A stretch of DNA of 64,000 nt, taken from positions 2,976,001-3,040,000 of the forward strand of contig NZ_CP122312.1 of assembly GCF_029814175.1 (NCBI RefSeq), written 5' to 3'. Made by a program: the position numbers and the translations under genes. Positions 24,754 to 32,790 of this stretch are shown here, piece by piece. Numbering within the stretch: the stretch's first letter is position 1; each line of letters begins with the position of its first letter. This DNA is from Halospeciosus flavus (GTDB lineage: Archaea > Halobacteriota > Halobacteria > Halobacteriales > Halobacteriaceae). Below the pieces are notes generated by a model. That model did not search any database, was not told the DNA's origin, and was given only the letters and a program-made list of their open reading frames with translations.

Positions 24754-25305
24754 TCACTCCGTGCCGACGTCCTCGACCTCCTCGCGTTTCGTCCACTTCT
24801 TCTCGACCTCGGCGTTCGCCCGGACGACCGTGTCGCCTTTCACGTGGAAGCGGGTCTTCCGGAGTTCGATCTCCTTCACCGTGCCCTCGGTGTCGCCGAC
24901 GGAGATCCGGTCGCCGGGGTTGAAGTCGGGGTCGCGCAGGAGGTAGATGCCCGCGACGGCGTCCGCGATCATCCCGGAGAGGGCGTAGGAGACGCCGAGC
25001 GCGAGGAAGCCGCTGGCGGTGCCGAGCGCGGCGGCGATTTCGGTGAGACCGACGACGGTCAGGAAGGTGAGGATGGCACCGAACCAGAGGAAGACGGCGA
25101 CGACGGTCGTCCCGAACTGGACGTAGAGTTCTTGGCCCTTCGCGGCGCGCCTGAGAATCCCGCGGACGCCCCAGAGGACCACGTGGATGAGGGCGGCGGC
25201 GAGCAGGAGGAAGATGACTCCCGAGAGGAGTCTCGGGAAGGCCGCGACGATGCCGTCGACGAACTGTTCGAGCGTCTGCTGGACGACGTCGGTGAGCGTG
25301 GGCAT
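24754..25305 (-). CDS. short MscS-like mechanosensitive channel family protein
   Basis: This protein of 183 residues has a membrane part of about three to four helices, then an MscS beta domain. The pore-lining helix is recognisable as ALGTASGFLALGVSYALSGMIADAVAGIYLL. The beta domain has the standard FNPGDRISVGDTEGTVKEIELRKTRF. The C-terminal alpha/beta domain of full MscS is missing, so it is a minimal member. The ATG at 25305 is used; an upstream in-frame ATG adds twelve unlikely residues. A larger MscS homologue lies at 30804-31802. It should gate an osmotic release pore or, in this short form, modulate one. Confidence 0.85.
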   Translation of the reverse strand: MPTLTDVVQQTLEQFVDGIVAAFPRLLSGVIFLLLAAALIHVVLWGVRGILRRAAKGQELYVQFGTTVVAVFLWFGAILTFLTVVGLTEIAAALGTASGFLALGVSYALSGMIADAVAGIYLLRDPDFNPGDRISVGDTEGTVKEIELRKTRFHVKGDTVVRANAEVEKKWTKREEVEDVGTE

Positions 25306-25368
25306 TCGGCGGTGGTTCGCCCGGCCCGCCCCTAAAGCCACTCCCCTCTCGGGGGCCTTTCGAGAAGG

Positions 25369-25375
25369 TTATACT
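25369..25375 (+). promoter_or_regulatory. TATA box of the class V aminotransferase gene
   Basis: TTATACT is centred about 27 nt before the ATG at 25399 in a GC-rich background, as expected for a leaderless haloarchaeal gene. Confidence 0.65.
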
Positions 25376-25398
25376 TCCCCTGTGCGGAAACACCGAGC

Positions 25399-26634
25399 AT
25401 GGAGCGACCCGACATCGACGAGACGCGAAGCGACTCGTCGGCCAATCAGGAATTTCCGATTCCTGATGACGTCGACGAGCTGACGCCACCGAACCGAACG
25501 CTGATGGGTCCCGGCCCGAGTCCGGTCCACCCCCGCGTCCTCCGCGCGATGAGCACCCCGCTCGTGGGACACCTCGACCCCGCGTTCGTCGAGTTGATGG
25601 ACGACGTACAGGACCTCCTACGGTACACGTTCCGTACCGAGAACCAGTGGACCATCCCCGTCTCGGGTACCGGGTCGGCCGCGATGGAGGCGGCGTTCGG
25701 CAACGTCGTCGAACCCGGCGACACCGTCCTCGTGCCGACGAACGGCTACTTCGGCGGACGGATGGCGTCGATGGTCGAACGCGCCGGCGGCGAGGTCGTC
25801 GAAGTCGACGCCCCGTGGGGCGAACCCCTCGACCCCGCGGCCGTCCAGGATGCCTTCGACACCCACCAGCCGGACGTGTTCGGCTTCGTCCACGCGGAGA
25901 CCTCCACTGGGGTTCTCCAGCCGAACGTCCCGGAACTCACGGACATCGCGCACAGCCACGACGCGCTCGTCGTCGCCGACACCGTCACCTCCCTGGGCGG
26001 GGTCGAACTGAAGGTCGACGAGTGGGACGTCGACGTCGCCTACTCGGGCGCGCAGAAGTGTCTCTCCTGCCCGCCGGGCGCGAGTCCGCTCACGCTCAAC
26101 GACCGGGCGATGGAGAAGGTCCTCTCCCGCGAGGAGGAGTCGCGTTCGTGGTACCTCGACCTCTCGCTGCTGGAGGGCTACTGGGGCGAGGAGCGCTCCT
26201 ACCACCACACCGCGCCCATCACGAACGTCTACGCACTCCGCGAGGCGCTCCGACTCGTCGCCGAGGAGGGCATCGAGGAGCGCTGGGCACGCCACGAACG
26301 CGTCGCCGGCGCGCTGAAGGCGGGTGTCGAGGCGATGGGTCTGGAGATGAACGCGCCCGACGAGTACTGGCTCCCGAGTCTCAACGCCGTCCGCGTCCCC
26401 GAGGGCGTCGACGACGGTGCAGTCATCGACCACGTGCTCGAGAAGTACGACCTCGAAATCGCCAGCGGACTCGGCGACCTCGAAGGCGACATCTTCCGTA
26501 TCGGCTGTATGGGCCACGGCGCGCGTGCGGAGAACGTGACGCTGCTGCTCGGCGCACTCGCCGACGCGCTCGAAGAACAGGGGTACGAGGCGGACGCGGG
26601 CGCGGCCCTGGCGGCCGCCCGCGACCAACTGTAA
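25399..26634 (+). CDS. class V aminotransferase (alanine-glyoxylate/serine-pyruvate type)
   Basis: This PLP enzyme of 411 residues is likely to transfer the amino group of alanine or serine to glyoxylate or pyruvate. The start of the domain is LMGPGPSPVHPRVLRAM. The strand VVADTVTSLGGVELKVDEW carries the cofactor Asp, and the Schiff-base Lys is in YSGAQKCLSCPPG. The C-terminal part has the substrate-binding FRIGCMGHGA. The first 30 residues are an acidic extension before the fold. It is followed at 4 bp by a convergent small gene. Glycine formation would connect it with the GlyA and FolD genes elsewhere in the window, but that link is inference. Confidence 0.9.
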   Translation: MERPDIDETRSDSSANQEFPIPDDVDELTPPNRTLMGPGPSPVHPRVLRAMSTPLVGHLDPAFVELMDDVQDLLRYTFRTENQWTIPVSGTGSAAMEAAFGNVVEPGDTVLVPTNGYFGGRMASMVERAGGEVVEVDAPWGEPLDPAAVQDAFDTHQPDVFGFVHAETSTGVLQPNVPELTDIAHSHDALVVADTVTSLGGVELKVDEWDVDVAYSGAQKCLSCPPGASPLTLNDRAMEKVLSREEESRSWYLDLSLLEGYWGEERSYHHTAPITNVYALREALRLVAEEGIEERWARHERVAGALKAGVEAMGLEMNAPDEYWLPSLNAVRVPEGVDDGAVIDHVLEKYDLEIASGLGDLEGDIFRIGCMGHGARAENVTLLLGALADALEEQGYEADAGAALAAARDQL

Positions 26635-26637
26635 GTC

Positions 26638-26946
26638 TTACTGCGTCTCGGGTGCGCGGGCGACTTCGTAGTCGCCGTCGTCCCGGACGCCGATGACGGC
26701 CCACTCGAACTCTGGATCGGACTGTGCGAGGGCGTGACGCAAGTCGGGCGCCTGTGCCTCCCACGTCACGTAACACCGCATTCGGTCACCGTCGACCGTC
26801 TCGACCTCGTCCGTGACGGCGTAGACGTCGACCTCCTTCCACCCGCGAGCGGCCTGGAATCGGTTTCCCTGGCCGGAGACGTCGTATCCGAGGTCGTCGA
26901 ATATCGACCGCGCTTCCTCCGACGGTGGTGTGTCAAGTGGCACCAT
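26638..26946 (-). CDS. small haloarchaeal protein, function unknown
   Basis: This is an acidic soluble protein of 102 residues. An N-terminal helix (SEEARSIFDDLGYDV) is followed by beta strands (KEVDVYAVTDEV, DRMRCYVTWEAQ) and FEWAVIGVRDDGDYEVARAP. The alternating alpha/beta pattern suggests a compact domain. CAGTTAAG on the plus strand at 26974-26981 reads as CTTAACTG on the minus strand and sits about 31 nt before the start. I believe it belongs to a haloarchaea-restricted DUF but cannot name it with confidence. Confidence 0.7.
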   Translation of the reverse strand: MVPLDTPPSEEARSIFDDLGYDVSGQGNRFQAARGWKEVDVYAVTDEVETVDGDRMRCYVTWEAQAPDLRHALAQSDPEFEWAVIGVRDDGDYEVARAPETQ

Positions 26947-27039
26947 CCAACAAGAGGTTGTGCGTGTGACGTCTTAACTGTTCTCCCGAACGAGAGGTCG
27001 GCGCCCGCACCCGGTTTTCGGTGGAACCGACAGCGGGCG

Positions 27040-28437
27040 TCACGTCGAACCGTGGAGCCGCCACCGCCGGTAGAAGAGGTCGAAGCCGTCGTCCGTTTCC
27101 TCGAACGTGAGCGGGACGTGGGCGCCGTCGGCCGTGCTCGTGTAGAAGCGGTAGTCGTCGGGGTCGCTCGTCTCGGGGAAGGCGACGAGGGTCTCGCCAC
27201 CGAGAGCGTTGTCGAAGTCGACGCGGACGCCGCCGTGTTCGCGTTCGACCGTCGCGCGCTGGATGCCGCGGTGGGAGGCGTACTGGCCGGTGACGGCGTC
27301 GAACTTCGCGTCGAGACCGAAGCGGGCCACCGCCTCGTCGGGGGAGGTGCCGTCGAGTAGCGCGAGGACGCCCCGGCCGACGGCACTCGGGTGGACGTCG
27401 GGGACGGTACTCGCGAGGAGTCCGACGCCGACCTCCGCTCCCTCGCGGAACCCGGCGAAGGCAGAGGAGACGGTGAGCGTCCCGGAGTGGCTGACGAGCG
27501 TGTCGTCGAGGAAGGGTTCGCGCATCCACCCGTAGCCGTACTGCTGTTCGCTCCCGTCGAGTCGGGTCTCTCGGGTCGCGTGCCCCTCGTGGCAGGCGTG
27601 ACGGCGCTCGTCGGGGAGCACCCCGGTGTTGCCGGTGAGGTGGAAGCGGAGGTAGCGACCGAGGTCCGTCGCCGTGCTCAGCAGGCCGCCGGCCGCGCCC
27701 GTCCCCTTCGCGGGGAAGTCGCCGCGTTCGAGGTCGCCGGTCTCCGGGTCGTGGTAGTAGGGGACGGCGGCGTCCTCGGTGTCCGGGTCGAAACCCGAGT
27801 GTGCCATCCGGAGGGGGTCGAGGACCTCCTCCTCGACGTAGCGGCGGAACGGCCGGCCGTCGACCGCCTCGACGACCTCGCCGAGGATGGTGTAGCCGGT
27901 GTTGTAGTAGAAGAAGGGGCGTTCCTCGCTCCGGATGTGGGTGTGGGGGTCCGACGTCGTCCGGTCGCCCTTCGCGTCGTCGACGTGGCGACGGCGGTCG
28001 GTCTCGCTCGACAGCGGCGCCGTGTTCGGGTCGACGTCGAGCGCGCGGGAGATGTGGGCGATGCTCGCGCCGTCCGAGGGCATCCCCGACGTGTGCGAGA
28101 GGAGGTCTGCGACGGACACGGGGTCGTCCGGAAAACCGAGGCGGGGGACGTACTCGCCGACGAAGTCGTCGAGCGCGAGGTCGCCTCGGGCGGCGAGTTG
28201 CTGGACCGCGACGGCGGTTACGGACTTCGTGACGGAGGCGATGCCGAACCGCGTGTCGGGCGTCGCGGGGTCTTCCGCCGCGAGGTCGCGCGCGCCGAAG
28301 CCGTCGGCATACACGGTCTCGTCGCCGTCGACGACGACGAGTGCCGCGCCGGGGACGTCGTGTTCGGCCACCCAGTCGGCCACGAAGGACTCGATCTCCC
28401 GGCGAGTCGGCCCGTCGAGAGAGGTGTCCGGATTCAT
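27040..28437 (-). CDS. serine hydrolase of the beta-lactamase/class C fold
   Basis: This protein of 465 residues has a penicillin-binding/beta-lactamase fold (residues 1-340) and a C-terminal beta domain. The active-site motif is SVTK with Ser68 and Lys71. The second motif is YYNTGY near 180, equivalent to Tyr-x-Asn, and HSGTL takes the place of the Lys-Thr-Gly box. LLSHTSGMPS is the usual loop after the catalytic helix. Such proteins act as esterases, D-aminopeptidases or peptidases; archaea lack murein, so lactam or wall substrates are unlikely. There is no signal peptide. AGTAAATG at 28461-28468 provides a minus-strand TATA box 28 nt before ATG 28437. An array of AT-rich half-sites lies further upstream. 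Confidence 0.88.
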   Translation of the reverse strand: MNPDTSLDGPTRREIESFVADWVAEHDVPGAALVVVDGDETVYADGFGARDLAAEDPATPDTRFGIASVTKSVTAVAVQQLAARGDLALDDFVGEYVPRLGFPDDPVSVADLLSHTSGMPSDGASIAHISRALDVDPNTAPLSSETDRRRHVDDAKGDRTTSDPHTHIRSEERPFFYYNTGYTILGEVVEAVDGRPFRRYVEEEVLDPLRMAHSGFDPDTEDAAVPYYHDPETGDLERGDFPAKGTGAAGGLLSTATDLGRYLRFHLTGNTGVLPDERRHACHEGHATRETRLDGSEQQYGYGWMREPFLDDTLVSHSGTLTVSSAFAGFREGAEVGVGLLASTVPDVHPSAVGRGVLALLDGTSPDEAVARFGLDAKFDAVTGQYASHRGIQRATVEREHGGVRVDFDNALGGETLVAFPETSDPDDYRFYTSTADGAHVPLTFEETDDGFDLFYRRWRLHGST

Positions 28438-28460
28438 AATTGAAGGAAGAGACGGGACGA

Positions 28461-28468
28461 AGTAAATG
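28461..28468 (-). promoter_or_regulatory. TATA box of the serine hydrolase gene
   Basis: CATTTACT on the minus strand is centred about 28 nt before the ATG at 28437, so the message is probably leaderless. The repeat array at 28535-28602 lies 70-140 bp further upstream. Confidence 0.6.
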
Positions 28469-28534
28469 CTGTGGGCGGGACGCGACGCCGTCGGCCACAT
28501 CTCGCGAACGTCGCCAACGACTCGGCAACTCGCT

Positions 28535-28602
28535 CGATAACGGAGATATGGCCCGAATATCTCGGTAATTCGGCCCGTATCTTAGTTATCGCCCGTATAT
28601 CT
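28535..28602. promoter_or_regulatory. AT-rich array of direct and inverted repeats
   Basis: GCCCG[AT]AT recurs at 28551, 28573 and 28591, each followed by AT-rich sequence (AATATCTC, TATCTTAG, TATATCTG). The outer arms CGATAAC (28535-28541) and GTTATCG (28585-28591) form a 7-bp inverted repeat, and AGATAT (28544) mirrors ATATCT (28557 and 28597). It lies upstream of the serine hydrolase gene and after the stop of the next gene, so it looks like a multi-site operator. No regulator is identified. Confidence 0.5.
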
Positions 28603-28647
28603 GAGAAACCAACTCGACGCGTTCGCTCGCGAGTGTCGGCCTAGTCG

Positions 28648-28884
28648 TCACTCGTGGGCTGCGTCCCACTCCTCGGGCTTGCGGAGGTTCCCGCAGACGT
28701 TACACTGGATGCGGCCCATCGAGTCCATCGCGTTGTCGAGGGTCTCGCAGTGCGTACAGAACCAGCCGTAGCGGTGCTCGCGGTCGCGGCTGCGGTAGAC
28801 GACGAGGAACGGGGCTTTCTTCCCCCGATCACCCTCGTTCTCGGCGACGTAGACGACGCCGTCGGCGGTGTCGACTTCGAACAT
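28648..28884 (-). CDS. small zinc-ribbon protein, DUF5816-like
   Basis: This protein of 78 residues has two CxxC knuckles, CTHC near 43 and CNVC near 61, so a zinc ribbon is likely. The first half is a beta-strand domain (GVVYVAENEGDRGKKAPFLVVYRS) and the end is NLRKPEEWDAAHE. The layout matches a haloarchaea-restricted small family that I recall as DUF5816. Function is unknown; nucleic acid or protein binding are both plausible. It is divergent from the nucleotidase gene. Confidence 0.75.
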   Translation of the reverse strand: MFEVDTADGVVYVAENEGDRGKKAPFLVVYRSRDREHRYGWFCTHCETLDNAMDSMGRIQCNVCGNLRKPEEWDAAHE

Positions 28885-28979
28885 GGCTCGTGGTAGCCGG
28901 TCGGCGGACTTGAGGCTGTCCGTCGGTTCGGAGCCGAAGAGACGTGTCCCTCATGTATCTCGGCGGCGTATCGGTGGGT

Positions 28980-30365
28980 ATGAGCGACTCTCCTCTCCGT
29001 CACCTCCACTACTCCGACGTCGAGAACGCCTACGACCGCCCCGACCGCATCGGTCGGCTCACTGGTACCATCCGGTCGCTCGACGGTCCCGACGCCGTCG
29101 TCGCGGGGACGGGCGACACCACCTCGCCGGGCGTGCTCCCGCTCGTCACCGAGGGGCGACAGGCCCTCGACTTCTACGAGGGAGTCGGGACGGCCGTCGA
29201 GACGTTCGGGAACCACGACTTCGACTTCGGGCCAGACGCGACCCGCGACGTCGTCGCCGACTCGCCGCAGACGTGGGTCTCGGCGAACGCCTGGGACGCG
29301 GACGGTGGACGCTTCGCCGCCGACGAGGGCGTCGTCCCCCGGACCGTCGTCGAGCGTGAGGGCGTGCGCGTCGGTTTCGTCGGCGTCACCGCCCCCGAGA
29401 CGGGCGACCTGAACCCGATGGCGACCGACGTCGACTTCTCCGACCCCGTCGCGGCCGCCCGCGAGCAGGTCGCCGCGCTCCGCGAGGAGGGCGTCGACTA
29501 CGTGGTCGTCCTCTCACATCTCGGGACACCCGACGAGGAACTCGCGGTCGAACTCGACGTGGACGTCGTCCTCGGCGGCCACCTCCACGCGGAGACGCGC
29601 GAGCGCGTGGCCGGCACCCTCATCGTCCGCCCCGGCGTCAACGGCGGCATCGTCCATGAGGTGACGCTCGACGGGGGCGAACCGACCGTCGAGCGCCACG
29701 CGGTCGACGAGGGACCGATGGCCGACGACGTCGCCGACGCCCTCCGGGATCGGATGGCCGCTGCGGGGCTGGACGAGGTCGTCGCGACCGTCGACGAACC
29801 CATCGAACGGACCGAGGCGACCGTCTTCCGTGGCGAGAGCCGCATCGGCAACTTCGTCGCCGACGCCTACCGCTGGGTCGCCGACGCCGACGTCGGTCTC
29901 CAGAACTCCGGGGGCATCCGCGAGGGCGAACCGCTCGACGGAGACGTGACCGTCGCCGACCTGATGAGCGTCGTCCCCTTCGAGGAGGACGTCATCGTCG
30001 GCGAACTCACCGGCCGCGAACTCCTCACGCTCCTCCGGCAGTCCAGCGGCGCGGTCGTGAGCTTCGGGCAGGCCGACTGGTGGCACGGCCACGTCAGCGG
30101 CATCGAACTCGTCTGGGACCACGCGACGGACGAACTCGTCGAGGCGCGGGTCGGCGGCGACCCGGTCGACCTCGACGCCACCTACACCGTCGCGACGACC
30201 GACTACCTCTTCCACTCCGAGCAGGAGTTCCCCCTGCTCGACGACGAGCACCGCGGCGAGCGCTTCTACACGCAGTACGACGTCCTCGTCGACTACGCCC
30301 GCGAGGTCGGTATCGACGCCGAGATCGAGGGACGCATCGTCCGTCGGTCGGTCGAGTCCGCCTGA
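28980..30365 (+). CDS. 5'-nucleotidase/metallophosphatase
   Basis: This two-domain protein of 461 residues resembles UshA/5'-nucleotidases. The N-terminal metallophosphoesterase domain has the metal motifs LHYSDVEN, GTGDTTSPG, GNHDFDFG and GGHLHAET. The C-terminal substrate domain has SRIGNFVADAYRW and QNSGGIREGEPLDG. Unlike the bacterial periplasmic enzymes it has no signal peptide, so it should act in the cytosol. ATG 28980 is preferred over 28944 because the domain starts at once after it. Substrates are probably nucleoside monophosphates or related phosphoesters. Confidence 0.9.
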   Translation: MSDSPLRHLHYSDVENAYDRPDRIGRLTGTIRSLDGPDAVVAGTGDTTSPGVLPLVTEGRQALDFYEGVGTAVETFGNHDFDFGPDATRDVVADSPQTWVSANAWDADGGRFAADEGVVPRTVVEREGVRVGFVGVTAPETGDLNPMATDVDFSDPVAAAREQVAALREEGVDYVVVLSHLGTPDEELAVELDVDVVLGGHLHAETRERVAGTLIVRPGVNGGIVHEVTLDGGEPTVERHAVDEGPMADDVADALRDRMAAAGLDEVVATVDEPIERTEATVFRGESRIGNFVADAYRWVADADVGLQNSGGIREGEPLDGDVTVADLMSVVPFEEDVIVGELTGRELLTLLRQSSGAVVSFGQADWWHGHVSGIELVWDHATDELVEARVGGDPVDLDATYTVATTDYLFHSEQEFPLLDDEHRGERFYTQYDVLVDYAREVGIDAEIEGRIVRRSVESA

Positions 30366-30418
30366 TGAGTCACGATTCCCTCCGAAGACCTTAGGCGGGG
30401 GCGGTGCTCACTCCGACT

Positions 30419-30823
30419 ATGACTCGCGTGGTGGTCCCGGTCCGCTACCCCCTGACCGAACACTCGAAACGGACCCTCCAGTCGGCCGTCGAGTTGGCGA
30501 ACGAACGCGACGCCGAGTTGACCGTCCTGCACGTCGACCTCTACCAGAACGACCGGCACGTCACGCGCACCGCGTTGAAACACGCCGCCGAGCGGGCGTT
30601 CGGTCCCATCGAGAACGCCCGGTACGTCGTCCGTCGGAGTTTCCTCGTCGAGCAGGCCATCCTCGACGAGGCGGCCGCCGAACACGCCGACGTCGTCGTC
30701 ATCGGGACGAAGCAGTTGAGCCGGTGGCGGCGGGTGCTCCGGAGCCTCCTCGGCGAACCCGACGTCGAGTCTTACCTCGAAGAACACCTGAACTGCGAAC
30801 TCGTCACCGTTCCCGTCCGGTGA
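30419..30823 (+). CDS. universal stress protein family
   Basis: This protein of 134 residues has the UspA alpha/beta fold. The first strand is TRVVVPVRYP and the second ELTVLHVDLYQ. The late segment VVVIGTKQLSRWRRVLRSLLGE has only part of the ATP-binding GxxGxxxxxxxGxx[ST] pattern, so nucleotide binding is doubtful. Its 3' end overlaps the convergent MscS gene by 20 bp. CCTTAGG near 30389-30395 is a possible promoter box. A second USP with a complete ATP motif lies at 55808-56245. Confidence 0.85.
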   Translation: MTRVVVPVRYPLTEHSKRTLQSAVELANERDAELTVLHVDLYQNDRHVTRTALKHAAERAFGPIENARYVVRRSFLVEQAILDEAAAEHADVVVIGTKQLSRWRRVLRSLLGEPDVESYLEEHLNCELVTVPVR

Positions 30824-31802
30824 GGTCGGCGTCGGTGGCGGCGTCGGTCTCGCCGCCTCTGCCGTTCCCGTCGCGGTCGCCGTCGACGGCGACCCGCGCG
30901 GTCCCGCTCGTCTCGTCGAAGACGTGGTGGGTGTGGGGGTAGGCGATTTCGACGTCTTCCGCCGCCGCGAAGGCGTCCCAGATGGCGGTCTGGACCTCCG
31001 AGCGGACCTTCGAGAGTTTGTACGGCTCCTTCGCCCAGTAGTGGAGGGTGAGGCTGACGCTGCTGTCGGCGAACTCGTCGATGCGTGCGGTCGGCGCCGC
31101 GACGTATCGTGCGCTCCCGATTCGGATGTCGGGACCGCCGGGGAGCACGGTCTCGACCTCTTTCGCGGCTTCCTCCATGATGTGGCGTGCCTCCGCGACG
31201 TCACTCTCGTAGGTGACGCCGACGCTCAGGCGTAGCCGAATTCGCTCGTCCTCCGCGGAGTAGTTGATGACGTCGCGTTCGCGCATCGACCCGTTCGGGA
31301 CGACCAGGAACGTGTTGTCGAGGGTGAAGACCTTCGTGTAGCGCAGCGTGATGTCCTCGACGAACCCCCGCTGGCCGGTGTCGGTGATCTCGATCATGTC
31401 CCCAATCTCGTAGGGCTGGTCGGCGAGGACGAACACGCCGTTGATGACGCTCCCGACGATGGGCGCGAGCACGAGACCGAGCACGGCGGAGAACACCGTC
31501 ACCGAGAGGACGAGGTCGCCGAGACCGAGGCCGAACACCGAGAGCGCGGCGAACGCCCCGATGGCGAGCGAGCCGGTCCGGATGAGTCGGAGCACCGTCC
31601 GCGTGACGCTCGGCCGCTGGAAGCGCCGGGCGACCCGGCGGCCGAGCAGCCGCACGAGGAGCTTCCCGAGCGCCCACCCACCGACGACGAAGAAGATGGC
31701 GAGCGGCCACTCCCACGTCCGGGCGAGGCTCCCCCAGTCGACGCCGCCGAGCGTCGACCACACCGTGTCCCAGACCGAACTCGAATCCGAACCCGATTGC
31801 AC
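30804..31802 (-). CDS. MscS-family mechanosensitive channel
   Basis: This membrane protein of 332 residues has three or four helices, an MscS beta domain and a C-terminal alpha/beta domain. The pore helix region is LSVTVFSAVLGLVLAPIVGSVINGVFVL. The beta domain has YEIGDMIEITDTGQRGFVEDITLRYTKV and VVPNGSMRERDVINYS. A disordered Asp/Gly-rich tail follows the last strand. The start is the GTG at 31800-31802, with a GTTTTGC box at 31828-31834. It should release ions and small solutes on osmotic downshock, a plausible need for a halophile. It is divergent from the PAC2 gene. Confidence 0.92.
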   Translation of the reverse strand: MQSGSDSSSVWDTVWSTLGGVDWGSLARTWEWPLAIFFVVGGWALGKLLVRLLGRRVARRFQRPSVTRTVLRLIRTGSLAIGAFAALSVFGLGLGDLVLSVTVFSAVLGLVLAPIVGSVINGVFVLADQPYEIGDMIEITDTGQRGFVEDITLRYTKVFTLDNTFLVVPNGSMRERDVINYSAEDERIRLRLSVGVTYESDVAEARHIMEEAAKEVETVLPGGPDIRIGSARYVAAPTARIDEFADSSVSLTLHYWAKEPYKLSKVRSEVQTAIWDAFAAAEDVEIAYPHTHHVFDETSGTARVAVDGDRDGNGRGGETDAATDADLTGRER

Positions 31803-31901
31803 GTCCGGGCCAACTCCCCGCCGGGGCAAAACCCCTTCGCTCGGGGGCGTGTCACGGCCGGGCGCACAACCGCTAAGAGGGGGGCGAGAGAGGGTTCGCG
31901 T

Positions 31902-32660
31902 ATGACGTCGTACACGAACGACCCGGTCGCCGCCGGGACGCCCACCTTCGACATCACGACCGAAACCGAGCCGAGCGGGACGCTCCTCGCTGGCTTCTCG
32001 CAGTTCGGGCTCGCGGGGCTGACCGCCGTCGACTACCTCGTCGACCACCTCGACCTGGAGAAGACCGGCCACGTCACGACCGACTCCCTCCCGACGATCA
32101 CGCCCTTCGAGAACGGCCGGCCGCGCCACCACACGCGATTCTTCTCCCGTCCGGACCTCGACGTCACCGTCCTCGTCGGCGAACTCGTCGTCCCGCAACT
32201 GGCGGCCCGCCCGGTCAGCGACACCGTGGTCGACTGGATGGGCGACAACGGCGTCGACGAAGTCGCCGTCCTCTCAGGCGTCCCGGTCCCGCACGGTCCC
32301 GACCAGCACCGGACCTTCTACATCGCGACCGACGACTTCCACGAGCGCCGTCTCGCGGACGCCGACGTCCCGGCGATGGGGACCGGCTTCCTCGACGGCG
32401 TCAACGCCGAACTCCTCTCGCGCGGCATCGACTCCCCGCTCGCCGCGGGCGTCTTCGTCACGCCGGCCCACGCACAGGCCCCCGACGTCGAGGCCGCCAT
32501 CCGCCTCCTCGACACCGTCTCCGACGTCTACGACCTCGACGTGGACACCGGACCGCTCGAGTCGTTCGCCGCCGAGGTCGCCCAGCACTACGAGGACCTC
32601 GCCGAGCGCGTCGAGAACGTCGAAGAAGACCAGCGACCCGAAGACCGGATGTACGTGTAG
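31902..32660 (+). CDS. PAC2-family proteasome assembly chaperone-like protein
   Basis: This protein of 252 residues belongs to the PAC2 family, whose archaeal members resemble the Pba/PAC chaperones of 20S proteasome assembly. Typical segments are LLAGFSQFGLAGLTAVDYLVDHL near 28-50, VLVGELVVPQL, and the late GVFVTPAHAQAPDVEAAIRLLDTV. The last 30 residues are helical and acidic and may form the tail seen in such proteins. A CGCTAAGA box (31870-31877) lies about 28 nt before the ATG. The stop is followed within 15 bp by the promoter-like box of RNA candidate C. Confidence 0.88.
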   Translation: MTSYTNDPVAAGTPTFDITTETEPSGTLLAGFSQFGLAGLTAVDYLVDHLDLEKTGHVTTDSLPTITPFENGRPRHHTRFFSRPDLDVTVLVGELVVPQLAARPVSDTVVDWMGDNGVDEVAVLSGVPVPHGPDQHRTFYIATDDFHERRLADADVPAMGTGFLDGVNAELLSRGIDSPLAAGVFVTPAHAQAPDVEAAIRLLDTVSDVYDLDVDTGPLESFAAEVAQHYEDLAERVENVEEDQRPEDRMYV

Positions 32661-32674
32661 ACGCGACCCCGAAA

Positions 32675-32682
32675 CCCAAGTA
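32675..32682 (+). promoter_or_regulatory. TATA-like box before RNA candidate C
   Basis: CCCAAGTA follows CGAAA and is continued by CGGAGACGCGGCCAG, which matches the region before the 11591 locus at most positions. It lies about 25 nt before the 5' arm of the RNA structure. Inferred from this shared sequence and spacing. Confidence 0.5.
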
Positions 32683-32702
32683 CGGAGACGCGGCCAGGAC
32701 GT

Positions 32703-32786
32703 GGCGTGCTGTGAGAACAGCCGCGGACGGGCCGCTCCGGAGACGGCGACCACCTCGTCCGCGGGACGGTTCGGTCGCCTGTACGC
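32703..32786 (+). ncRNA. candidate structured small RNA, family member C
   Basis: This intergenic element of 84 nt lies between convergent genes. GCGTGC (32704-32709) pairs with GTACGC (32781-32786), one G-U. GCTGT-GAGA-ACAGC (32708-32721) is a hairpin with a GNRA tetraloop. CCGCGGACG (32721-32729) pairs perfectly with CGTCCGCGG (32756-32764) and encloses CGGAGACGGCGACC, close to the core of copy A. The stem sequence differs from copy A but pairing is kept, which argues for selection on structure. It ends 4 nt before the YcaO stop codon. Transcription is not shown. Confidence 0.55.
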
Positions 32787-32790
32787 TATT

